A DNA stretch of 64,000 nucleotides from positions 62,001 through 126,000 of the forward strand of contig JALRMH010000007.1 in assembly GCA_026119935.1 (NCBI GenBank), in the 5' to 3' direction. The stretch comes from Endothia cerciana. Lineage: Eukaryota > Ascomycota > Sordariomycetes > Diaporthales > Cryphonectriaceae. The notes beneath the pieces are model-generated. The model was given only the letters and a program-made list of their open reading frames with translations. It was not told the DNA's origin and searched no databases. Position numbers and translations under genes: made by a program. This document shows, piece after piece, positions 23,707 to 33,874 of the stretch (position 1 is the first letter of the stretch; each line of letters begins with the position of its first letter).

Positions 23707-24603
23707 TTAGTCCAGCTCGATAGCGTGAGCGTAAGTGTGAGCGTGAGCAGTGGGAGCCCTGTCGACATTGCGAAGCCAGCGGACATCAGGATCGAAGCCG
23801 TAGATCGGACGGCCGATGCGCCTCAGCGCGTGGATGACCTATAGGGGAGTGAGCGGGGGCCCACGTCAGGGTGGGCAGCTGGGTCGGGCTCACATCGTGG
23901 ACGGTGACGGTCTTGGCCTGTCGGTGCTCGACGTAGGTCACGCAATCACGGAGGATCTGCGTGTCATAAGTGCGCGTCCTGGACCGCCTGGCCGAAAGTG
24001 GATAGTGATGGGGTTGGTGAGGCGATAACTCACGCTCGTCAGGCGTTCCTTCAGCGCGGCTCGAATGTCGTCATAGATCCCGGCGGAGATGCGCTTCACG
24101 CCGCCGCGACGGGCAAGGCGCCTATGCTCAGGGAGTATCGTCAGCACCCGCCCACGAATCGTATGTTGTCGACGGTGTGGACAGATGTGGGTGCTGGCAG
24201 GTGAAGGAGGGGTGGTGGGGTGGGGGGGGCGGTATGATGTGGTCGCGGCGAACAAGACGCATTGTTGTGGTACTTACCGAATAGTAGGGCGAGCTGCACA
24301 CGGGGGAAAGAAGAAAAAAAAGAACACAGCACGTTAGCCCGGCCGTCCTCGCCTCAGGACTGGAGTGATCTTTTACACATACTGATGCCTCGTATGTTGT
24401 CCTTGATGATCTTCCTGCAGCCAGGATCAGCACCACCCGTAGCGATATGCAAGGCTGAATGTGAATAGGTGACGTGCGGATTACACCTACCGGCGCCGCT
24501 TGCCGCCCGCCTTGCCACCAAATCCGAGATTCTTGCCGGTGACCATGCCAGATGGGGCCCTCAGACCAGAGGGTCCTCCACGCTTGGGTGTCATAAAAGG
24601 CAT
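23707..24603 (-). CDS. hH4v: Divergent histone H4 variant with six exons
   Basis: Exons 24603-24491, 24414-24383, 24293-24278, 24121-24034, 23956-23894 and 23838-23707 join in phase to a 147-aa protein (canonical H4: 103). All introns are GT-AG, 55-156 nt, and exon 3 is only 16 nt. The core reads KIIKDNIRGITRPTIRRLAR, then RRGGVKRISAGIYDDIRAAL, and later LRDCVTYVEHRQAKTVTVHD, clearly the H4 histone fold. Differences from canonical H4 are many. The N-tail (~38 aa, with NLGFGGKAGGKRRR before the fold) lacks the usual SGRGKGGKG start. Helix 2 is diverged. After the IYGF corresponding to the C-terminal LYGFGG there is a ~30-residue extension with a His/Ala-rich stretch. From memory, Neurospora has a divergent fourth H4 gene, hH4v, and this is probably its orthologue. 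Canonical H4 genes usually have fewer introns. The function of the variant is unknown. Confidence 0.88.
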
Positions 24604-25242
24604 GATGGGCGACTGCCGCTGCCGAGGGCCTGTGGATCGAGGCTGTACCGCCGAGTCAAAATAGTGGGAAAGTAAAGGCGGCTTGAGTCGCCGTTTGAGG
24701 TGTTAGAGGGCTGATGCGAGACGGGACGGAAAGTGGAATGCGCTCGACTGGCTAGAGGCGGGGTCGCCCGAAAGGTCACAAACAAAGAGAACGGAGCTCC
24801 GTGGCTGGAGGCGGACAAAGCACTGATAAGATAAGCCCTCTCTATTTTACAGTTGTGTACTAATTACTACAATACGAGGAAGACAGGGAGGGGGGGGTCA
24901 AAGCCTAGAAGAGACAGCAACGTATAAACTGTGAAGTAAACACCGGCCTATTGGGGGGGGGGAGGGGGTAATGATGAAGAATAGGCTAGGCAGACAGCTC
25001 AGAAAATGTTTACAAGTTGTATCAGCTTGAAATTACAAGTCTTTACGTCAAGAAGGTGTCATCCATATGCTCACGTCAGCTATAGTATCGAGACAGCCTT
25101 CACCTCGATATTTTTTGCCCTCGTCTTCAAACGCCGTAACGCATCTCTGTGCATTTGCCAGGTCTTTGTTTTCCAAAGCCCATCCCGTCCATGGCTGGGA
25201 TCGTGTTATTCCCCCTCTACCGGAGACGATCTAGTTGTCTTT
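24604..25242. other. Intergenic: promoter of H4 variant, 3' region of svf1
   Basis: Both flanking genes are on the minus strand. G-runs lie near 24889-24897 and 24953-24962. No gene is seen. Confidence 0.55.
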
Positions 25243-26601
25243 CTATTCCGAGATGAAAGTGGCCTCGCTGAAAAGGGTACCTTCCTCCACCGTTTCCTCG
25301 TCCCCTATCTTCAGTTTCAGAGTCACCTTGTGGTTCCTCGGCATGTACTGCAAAATGATTTCTTAGTCTCGGTGCATAGCATAGGGAAAATAGTCGCGGG
25401 CGCAACTTGCCTGATAGATGTACGGCTTGGTACCGGCGGCTCCAGCCACAATCTGCTTGACAAACCCGGGAACTTCAGCCATGACGTCGATCCTGTCAAG
25501 CCTTTCCTCCAGCTCCGTCTCTATCACCGCCTCCACTGTCTTGCCGTCCTTGGTCTTCCCGCTCCACTCAAACTTGACAGCCTCTGGCTCCGGCCACGAG
25601 TTCTGGTCGTCCTGCTTCGTCCTGGTGTGCGTGGCTAGGTTTGTGCAGCCTCCGGTGATGACCTCACCATCCTTGGCGATGCCTCCCACGTTGACCACAG
25701 TGGACCCGTATGACGGAGGGGTAGTGTACTCCATCATTACCGCAGACACATCCTTTCCCTGAAAGTTGGCGTAGCTCCATTTCGCCGCCGCATGGTGCGG
25801 CTTCATGCCCTGCAGCGCGTGGATGAAGAGGGCCTTGCCTTTGTAGTCGATAGGACCGTCGGGCGTGGTGATCGTGCCCTCGGCAACACAGCGCGGCCAG
25901 AAGCTGTGGCGCATCGCCCCCCACGGGTTCGAGAGGTCCGTGCCGTACAGCGTCTTGCCGTCCTTGCCGCAGACGAAGCCTGGGGCGGTCTTCCGGATGG
26001 TCAGGTTGACCACGGACCTGGAGTCGTTCATCGACTTGATCGTATAGGAGTCCCCGTCGGCGGACAGCTCGATGGCGCAGTCTTGTGCGTAGAAGTTGCA
26101 CTTGTCGTCGCTGAAGTCGACGTCCTTGAGCTGCGTGGAGCACCAGAGGGGCTCCTTGGAGGTGTCCGGGTAGAAGATCTTGGAGTTGAACTGGACAGTC
26201 GTACGGATGCCGCTGTTCGGAACATCAGGCGGTCAGCATGGGTAAAGGTGTCTCTGCCGAAGCAAGACAGGAGGGGCCCGGGGAGAAGGTGGTGGCGTAC
26301 GCCACGTTACTATAGATGACCTGGACAAATGCCGCATGGCCAATGTCCGCCATTAGGTAGAAGGTGAAGGTTTCCACGCTCGTCGAGGTCATGCCGAACC
26401 ACTCCATGTCCTCCCTCTTCAGCTCGGTGTAGGGGGTTTCCTGTGCCTGCTCGGCGACAGATCGGATAGCGGAGGGGCCATAGATGGGCTCCTTGGTGCC
26501 GGCTACGTCGGCCAACCTTTTGATGGTGTCGTGTTAGCCTTCAGGTTGTCTTGGGATCCAGGACGAGCGTATACGTACTGCTTCTGAGCCCACTTAAACA
26601 T
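25243..26601 (-). CDS. svf1: Survival factor 1 (Svf1), ceramide-handling lipocalin-like protein
   Basis: Exons 26601-26579 (23 nt, MFKWAQK), 26516-26301, 26212-25411 and 25347-25243 join in phase to 381 aa, the expected length. The third intron starts with GCAAGT instead of GT: a GC-AG intron that joins PYIYQ to YMPRNHKV exactly as the family requires. Recognisable blocks are the N-terminal AGTKEPIYGPSAI, AAFVQVIYSNVAGIRTT across intron 2, NPWGAMRHSFWPRC, ALFIHALQGMKPHHAA, VMMEYTTPPSYGSTVVNVGG and AEVPGFVKQIVAGAAGTKP. The family has two lipocalin-like domains. Known work in yeast links Svf1 to survival under oxidative and cold stress and to non-vesicular ceramide transfer between ER and Golgi, with an N-terminal amphipathic helix for membrane contact. 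The gene is divergent from uL11m, with 619 bases between starts. Confidence 0.95.
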
Positions 26602-27220
26602 CTTGGAGCCTGGGGTTGATACGGTGTTCAGGGCGGGATGAGGGGACAGAAGGTTGGGCGTTTCGGAACGACTCTGAGAAGTTGATGGTAAATATAAAGC
26701 TCGAGGGAGAAATTCGTCTGATGGAAAGAGGAAGGAACGTACAAGAGAACTCAAGTACTGCTCGTGATTCACCGCTTTTGTCTGAGTTGACCTTGGAAGA
26801 TCATATGTCCAGGCGCGTAAGAAGGGCAAGAGCATGAAAATCACCTGGATGGAGGGGCCCTTGTCATACAGTAGCGGTTCGAACTGTCACTGCATGTGCT
26901 CCATGTCCCACTGACATCAGCCCGGGACGTCCGGCTAGGGCTATTGGGCGGGTTGACGGCCCCCTAGCAAACCCCTAGCACGCATGCGGACGGGGCCCCT
27001 GGCGGCTTCAGTGCGACGCCAAGCTTTCTTTCCACCTTGCCAGCCGCGCCCCCGGCGAGGACATCGATAGGGAATCCCATGAAAAATCCCCCCCCCCGAT
27101 CGCAATCGCAGATCTTCCGATTCCTCGGTCCACCACAGCCTCAGCCCAGCTGGACGCGCGCGCCCCTGACGACACGAGAGCTGCACCTGTAAGGAGCGTG
27201 CCCGCGCAGAGCCCTCAAAA
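26602..27220. promoter_or_regulatory. Divergent promoter region of svf1 and uL11m
   Basis: 619 bases separate two divergent starts. The uL11m side is GC-rich with a C-run near 27087-27095. I could not identify a specific factor site. Confidence 0.5.
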
Positions 27221-27755
27221 ATGTCCAAGCCGCGGGGTGGTGCGGCGGTCGACCAGATCGTCAAGCTCATCGTCGGCGCCGGTCAGGCCAGCCCGAGCCC
27301 GCCTGTCGGCCCCGCGCTAGGTAGCAAAGGTATCAAGTCGATGGACTTCTGCAAGGTACGGCGGGCTACCCCGGGCACATAATTTTGTTTCGTCGCGCAC
27401 GAACTGACAACTTGGCCAGGAGTTCAACGCAAGGACAGCACACATCAACCCAGGCACGCCGCTGCCCATCCGGGTAACCGTCCGACCCGACCGCTCATTC
27501 CACTTCGACGTGCGGACACCACAGACATCGTGGCTGCTTCTCAACGCAGCCGAGGCACCGATGGGGAAGAAGGGCAAGAGGAAGGGCGCCACGAAGCCGA
27601 GCCACGACTCCGCCGGATCGGTCAGCCTGAAGCATGTCTATGAGATCGCCAAGATCAAGCGGTCTGAGCTGCGACTCTCTGGTCTGTCGCTCGAGGGTCT
27701 CTGCAGGGCGATCATCTACCAGGCAAGGTCGATAGGCATCAGCGTTGTGGCATGA
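27221..27755 (+). CDS. mrpl19: Mitochondrial ribosomal protein uL11m (L11 family)
   Basis: Exons 27221-27355 and 27420-27755 with a 64-nt intron (GTACGG donor, GAACTGAC branch, CCAG acceptor) give 156 aa. The N-terminus has IVKLIVGAGQASPSPPVGPA and LGSKGIKSMDFCKEFNA, the L11 N-terminal domain with its conserved proline-rich switch region. The C-terminal half has GSVSLKHVYEIAKIK and LCRAIIYQARSIGISVV, the rRNA-binding L11 domain. The bacterial-type sequence in a nuclear gene means the mitochondrial large subunit, where L11 forms the GTPase-associated stalk base. No cleavable presequence is obvious, as in several fungal homologues. The start is the only ATG that precedes the conserved block. 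Confidence 0.93.
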
Positions 27756-29727
27756 ATAACACGGGTTACTCTCTGGTCGAGGTCTCTAGGCTATGCGTGC
27801 CTAGTATTCTACACGGCTGGCGTTCAGGTTAGGGGTGGTATCTGGGAACGGGAATATACGATCAAAGGCCTGGGGCACGTGAGCCATCAGCCCATATCAT
27901 CGACATTGTGCCAATAATGCACAAACGAGGAAGATGCATCCCTCAGCCTGCGATAGAAGGCACCCTCAACTTGTCGTCTTGTGTAGCGGTCTGGTGTCAG
28001 ACCACAGGGTAGTGTGTTGATTGAGGGTATGGTTCCTGTTATGAGGGTCATGAGTCTGGAAAACCATCTACGCATGGTGTTTGTCCATGTAGCAGTCAAA
28101 CCTTAACAGATTGGGTCACCCTTTAAGGGTGGCAGTTGTTTTATGCTGTCGCGGATCGAGCCTTGCAAGCTGCAGGGCCAGGCCTTGTGTAAGCCTCAGA
28201 CTCGATGCACAATCAGCCCCCTGGGCCGATGTTTGGCCGAGGGTGAGACCCCTGAGGTTGCAGCATAGCGCTCAGCCCTGTAGCGAGGCTGACATGGCAG
28301 ATGGGAACATGGGCGGCTTGTCAGTCATACGGAGGAAAACTGATGCCGTGCATACCCGGGTACCTAGTGACACTGGAAGTCCGGCCTCGGGCGTCTAGGA
28401 CGGGTCAGATACTATCCAGAACCCGGCGCAATGCTATTCCAGCGCGCAGTCTTTCAGCGGTCCCATCTCTCCAGACAGCGACGTCAGCAGGCACTAGCAA
28501 AGGAAAAAGGTTGGGGGCATCAAGTCTCGGGGTGCCGGATAGGAGGTGGCAGTGAGTGACATGACGAGCTGGGCTGGCCACGGCCAAGTTGATCACACGC
28601 CTAGGATGTCTTTTGTCCCCTCCGTGCAGACTGTTGAGACGTGAGCTTACTTGCTATATCATAACAGCACTGCCTGAGGCTGCCGATGTGGCACGGGAGA
28701 TCTTGTGATCGGCAGCGTACGCGAGAGGTTATACCGGATGACAAGCCCAGGAACCGCAGCCTCGGGACTCGAGTCCAAACTCAGACCTCCAAATGATGTA
28801 AGCTGTAGGCAGGTAGGCATGCAAAACCGCGGGGACCATCTCTGAAATCGCCTCGTCGGCCTGTGATTTTGCCAATAGGTGATGCAGATTGAGAAATAAA
28901 TCTAGGATCGAGAAAGGAGAAATGACATCTCGAGATTCGATTCCACATTCCAGTGAATCAAATGAACCATACACGGGGTATGAATTTTCACGTGTCAGCC
29001 CCTCCGGCTTCGCCGATGACCACTGCGGGATACGGCCAAGCTTGCTTGATCTCTGTCTGGTTCACAAAGACGTGGCAGATGGCCCACAGGATTTAGCCAA
29101 GGCTGGTCGAAAAGAAAGTGCGCGACCTCCATGAAGGGTCGGGCTTAGTGTCCCCTTGTGACATGGCCACTGTCGCCTGTCTATGTCGTCCTATGTCGCC
29201 CTATGTAGTACAGATCACAAGGTAACCCCTCAAGTCACGATAGGTTGGGCAGCATGAGGACGGGTGCCCAGAAAAGATAGGCCGAGGCCGTTGTCTCCGG
29301 GTCGCGACTGGGCCGTGGCCGACTCCGCAGGGCGGGATGCTTGTCCTAGCCGCAGGTCACGGTTACTGCCCCAGCCTGCTATGTAGCCCGTGCTGCCGCG
29401 GTACAGTACAGTACATGGGAGCCCGGAGGCACCAGGAGGCCTGGTTGAGATTGAGCCCAGCATTGCATCTTGACTCTGCCCCACATCATCGACTGCATCT
29501 TGCGCAGTCCAGTCCACGTTCAGACAGGGCTCGGTTCTAGCGCACTTACTTCTGTCCCGGCCACTGCCCGTCATCAATCTTGTCCACTGCACCTCACGCC
29601 GAAATCTGCCTCACCACCACCAACTCACCACCAGCCCCCGTCGTCCCGACAGCACAGCACCCCACAGCACCCACGATACCTACCTGAAAACCACAATTCT
29701 CTCGAGACTCGCGACGATCAGGCGACC
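27756..29727. other. Intergenic, 2.0 kb, upstream of kinase gene
   Basis: No protein-like frame is seen. Noted are a CCTATGTCG-like repeat near 29180-29210, GTACAGTACAGTACATGG near 29403-29418 and a pyrimidine/CA-rich leader (29570-29720) directly before the kinase start. A promoter and 5' UTR are the likely content of the last 500 bases. Confidence 0.5.
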
Positions 29728-32504
29728 ATGACTGCGCTCTCGCAAGAGGCGCAGGGCGAGTTGCCCAACTCGCAGCTTCCCACTGAAGGTCAGCACGACT
29801 GCACGCCCTCTAGCCCCTCCATGCCCGGCATCGACGGCTTTTCCTGATTGCAACCCCACATGTCAAACATGAAGGCACACAATACCCTCAATCACCCTCC
29901 CCCCCCTCCCCCCCAATACACCAACCACCTTTCTTACATTTACGTTGGGTACCAACCCTCCATGCTGTAAAAGCCACAATTCTTATCTGACCCCATGAGC
30001 CTTCTCCGCTTCCACAGGTGTCTCCCAAAGTACGCCCGAGCATGCCGGCGATGCGACGACGTCTGAAGACAGCGTTGGACCCACCGTTCGATTCAAGTCT
30101 ACCGTCCAAGAGATCAATCCCCAGCACTGCTTGTCCCAATCGCCGCCCTCGCAAGATGACCGTGTAGGGGAAGTCACTCCCGAGGACCTCAAGGCCCTGT
30201 CCAAGTCTCTCCAAGGCAATCGGCTGCAAGAGAGGCGGATGAACATATTCTCTTTCGAGGCCTATTCTTTGCCCGCCTCCAGAGTATGTTGATACTTCCC
30301 CACCCTGTCTCCCACAAGCAGCCTGCCCTCGTTTCGCCTTGGAACCTGGTCCACCTCGCCAATCCCTCAACCGCGCGACATGACTCTCCTCTCGCCCTGC
30401 ACTGCCGAAGCGCCGCGTCAGCTCTTAAAGACCAAGCAGATGCTGATCACCATCTCCAAGGTCCCGTCCCACGATGACTCCTCTCGAGGTCCGAGCCGGC
30501 AACAGACGCAGAGCTCCACGAGTATCCCGTCGCCTCGCCTCACGCCTCGAGGCCCCGAAGTCAACTCCCCGCCGCTGACCCCGTCGGGGACGGACGGCGC
30601 ATCGGATACGAAGATCCCAGAACCGGCGCGGGAGGACAAGCGCAGGGCGAGCGATGCGATGACGCCGCAAGACTCCAAGCGAGACACGTCACCGAAGACC
30701 CCCAACCGGACCCTGCCGCATCGACCATCATCGGACGGGCCTCACCAGAGGCGTCATACCCCAGAACATCTGGGGGCGCCGGATCACAGAAGAGGCATGT
30801 TTTCCCTCGGGCCCGGGTCGTTACCGGCGTCCCGCGATTCCAGCCCGAACCGGGCCTCGGCTCACTACACCCGCCCGTTCACTCCCTCAGGGGACGCCAA
30901 TGACCCGTACTCGGCCAGCAAGCGACAGCCTCAGGGGACCATCGAGCCGCGGTTTGTCTTCTCGCGCGGCAAGAAGGGAACCAAGGTTTCCCCGAGCTCT
31001 TCGACCCTGAGTCTACCGAGGGTGTCCACGGACAAGCGCAGCTCTACACTGCTCAGCGCTTTGGGCAAGAACAGCGATCTGCACAGGGAGGACAGCCATG
31101 GCACGACCCACAGCCGGCAGGGCTCCATGTCGGACCTGAAGAGGTTCTTTAAGATGGGTCACCACAGACCGAAGCGAGGCACCTCACCAGCTGCCAGCAT
31201 CAGGTCTGGCTACAAGACGCCCCCAGTCTCAAGGTCGACTACCCAGATACCTTTTGGAGATGACCACGGTTTGACGTCCAAGTATGGGAAACTGGGCAGG
31301 GTGCTGGGGTCCGGAGCCGGTGGCTCAGTCAGGCTGATGAAGCGGAGCGAGGACAACACCGTTTTTGCCGTGAAGGAGTTCCGACCTCGACATTCGTACG
31401 AGACAGAAAAGGAGTATGTTAAGAAGCTGACCGCCGAGTACTGTATCGGATCGTCGCTACACCATGGCAACATCATTGAGACGTTGGATATTGTCCAGGA
31501 GAAGGGCAAGTGGTTCGAGGTGATGGAGTATGCACCATTTGACCTGTTCGCCATCGTCATGACTGGGAAGATGACGCGGGAAGAAGTCTCATGCTGCTTT
31601 CTGCAGATCCTGAGTGGCGTGACCTACCTTCACAGCATGGGCCTGGCACACCGGGATCTCAAGCTCGACAACGTGGTGGTGAACGAGTATGGCATCATGA
31701 AGATCATCGATTTCGGCAGTGCGCATGTGTTTAAGTACCCATTCGAGAACAATATGGTTCTTGCATCCGGTAAGCTATCCACTGGACTACTTGATCATGT
31801 TGCGAACGACGGCTGACACTTTGCTCACAGGAATCGTGGGCTCTGACCCATATCTCGCGCCCGAGGTGTATGAGGAGCGCAAATACGACCCGACAGCAGT
31901 CGACATCTGGTCATTGGCAATCATCTACTGCTGCATGACCCTGCGGCGGTTTCCTTGGAAGGTTCCACGGATGACAGACAACTCGTACAAGCTCTTCGCA
32001 TCAGACCCGACTCCCGGGCACGACCCCAGGAAGCTGGTCATTCCGCCGAACAAGTCTATGAGTGCTTTGCACGACACGCCTCAACGAGACTTCTTCCCCG
32101 GCGATGAAGACAAGGCAAAGGCAAAGCAGGACAGTGAGAAATCTCGTCGCCATCATCACCCTCATTCCCAGCATGAGAGGCCACGTGAGAGCCCCACCAC
32201 CGAAGCCCCCGCGCCCGGCACGACCGCCTCGACCGGCGCATCCGGCTCAGGCGAGAAGCCCAAGGAAGTTATTAGAGGGCCCTGGAGGATTCTCAGGCTG
32301 CTGCCGAGGGAGAGCCGTCATGTTATTGGACGGATGCTCGAGATCGATCCGAAGAAGCGGGCCAAGATGGTGGAGATCCTGGACGATAACTGGGTGAGCA
32401 ATACAGTCATTTGCCGGCAGATAGAGCCTGGCAAGGTGATCAAGGCGGAGGACCACGTGCATACCTTGGAACCTCCATCGACCGCACCAGCTTCAACAAA
32501 GTAG
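29728..32504 (+). CDS. HAL4/SAT4-like serine/threonine kinase (NPR/HAL5 subfamily)
   Basis: Exons 29728-29788, 30018-30283, 30461-31769 and 31831-32504 join in phase to 769 aa, with introns of 229, 177 and 61 nt. The first ~370 residues are Ser/Pro/Thr-rich and probably disordered, with RFKSTVQEINPQ and NRLQERRMNIFSFEAYSLPAS. The kinase domain (~380-715) has GSGAGGSVRLMKR (glycine loop), AVKEF (catalytic Lys), HRDLKLDNVV (catalytic loop), DFGSA (metal Asp) and YLAPEVY. A low-complexity insertion rich in His, Lys and Pro lies before the last helices, then ESRHVIGRMLEIDPKKRAKM. This layout of a long disordered N-terminus and an insert before the final subdomains is typical of fungal HAL4/HAL5/NPR1 kinases, which control potassium uptake and nutrient permease stability at the membrane. 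The assignment to the SAT4/HAL4 branch is from recall of the N-terminal block. Confidence 0.88.
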
Positions 32505-33220
32505 GGGAAGGAGGTCATCAAGACCAATGCCCGTGTCTGTGAAGCCAGCAGTCTCACACAGCAGGTCGGCGAAGAGAAGAACAGGGGAGGAAATGCAGGC
32601 TCACGCCGTTCCAAGAACTAATGCAATTGGCTCACACTGATATTAGCAAGGGGAGATGTCTCGGTATGGTAAAGGCGTGAGTGAACAGGTTGGCGTTGGG
32701 AGGACCCTTGAAGGGACTGTCATTGATATCTCAGTTGGTCATAGATGGGCCAGCAGCACATTTTGCATTGAACATACTCAGGGGCGGATAGAGTGGTAGA
32801 TTTCGGTCGGGTCTGTTTAGCGTTCCTGTACCTGCTCGCCATTGTGGCCCAGCTGTAACCATAACCAGCAAACAAGAATACGCGATTATAATAAACCAGC
32901 AGAGAAACAGGTCACTCCAAAGATCGTGCAACAAGTTGCTGTTGCTCCGGATAGGTATGGCTGCTGGGGGTCACTTACACGATGCTGGTGGAGACCCTGC
33001 GACTCGACATGTCCAATGAGCGCCTTTCTTGAGACCCACCAAACCCCTGCCACATTAGTCATGGTTTTTGGTTTTTTTTTCCACGAGAACCTCTTCCATC
33101 TGTTTCTGCCGGTTGCTTCAACTTTTAAGCCGCCCCGATCCTTTCTCCTCTGCATACCACCTGTCTCCTACCGTCGATTGTGCTTCTGAGCTCTCTCGTT
33201 TCTGTCAAAAATTATCCAAA
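32505..33220. promoter_or_regulatory. Kinase 3' region and hsp10 promoter
   Basis: 716 bases. The last 150 are pyrimidine-rich before the hsp10 start. A GAACCTCTTC heat-shock-element-like pair near 33086 has non-canonical spacing, so I do not call a site with confidence. Confidence 0.4.
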
Positions 33221-33874
33221 ATGGTATGTCCTCCCCTGCTATACATTTCCCGCCCCCTCTGCCCCGGCGTGAAGCTGCGCAAAAGCTCGGCACCTCGAGG
33301 TCTCGACAGGGCGGACCTCGGGAATTGCGGCCTCTACACAATCTGCCATCATGGTACCCAGCACCAGTCTTTACTGATACATTATTCTATGACAGTCCAC
33401 CTCCATCCGATCGATCAAGTCCCTCGTGCCCCTCCTGGACCGCGTCCTGGTCCAGCGCATCAAGGCCGAGGCCAAGACTGCCTCCGGCATCTTCCTGCCC
33501 GAGTCGAGCGTCAAGGAGCTGAACGAGGCCAAGGTGCTGGCTGTCGGCCCCGGCGGTCTGGACAAGGAGGGCAAGAGGGTGCCCATGGGTGTGCAGGCTG
33601 GTGACCGCGTGTTGATCCCTACGGTAAGGACCCCCTAAGAGGACAAGGACAAGAGCTGGGGCAGGCGGGTGGGAACCCGCAGGCTTGGGGGTGGTCTACG
33701 ATATCCTGATTAACGCGGCTTCTGCAGTTCGGCGGCTCCCCTGTCAAGGTTGGCGAGGACGAGTTCCACCTGTTCCGGGACAGCGAGTAAGTCCCACTCC
33801 CTGATCAGCACCTTCGCGCGCTGGGTGTGACGCTGACGTGCGTGTACAGGATCCTGGCCAAGATCAACGAGTAA
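33221..33874 (+). CDS. hsp10: Mitochondrial chaperonin Hsp10 (GroES family)
   Basis: Exons 33221-33223, 33396-33623, 33728-33786 and 33850-33874 join in phase to 104 aa, the normal Hsp10 length. The first coding exon is only the ATG: donor GTATGT follows directly, and a 172-nt intron with a TACTGATAC branch ends at ATGACAG. The mature reading is M-STSIRSIKSLVPLLDRVLV, then KTASGIFLPESSVKELNEAK, VLAVGPGGLD, GDRVLIPT and FGGSPVKVGEDEFHLFRDSE. Hsp10 caps Hsp60 in the mitochondrial matrix. The mobile loop (TASGIFLPE, which contacts Hsp60) is intact. No cleaved presequence is expected in this family. The translational start is supported because the exon after the intron lacks an upstream in-frame ATG. 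Confidence 0.95.
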
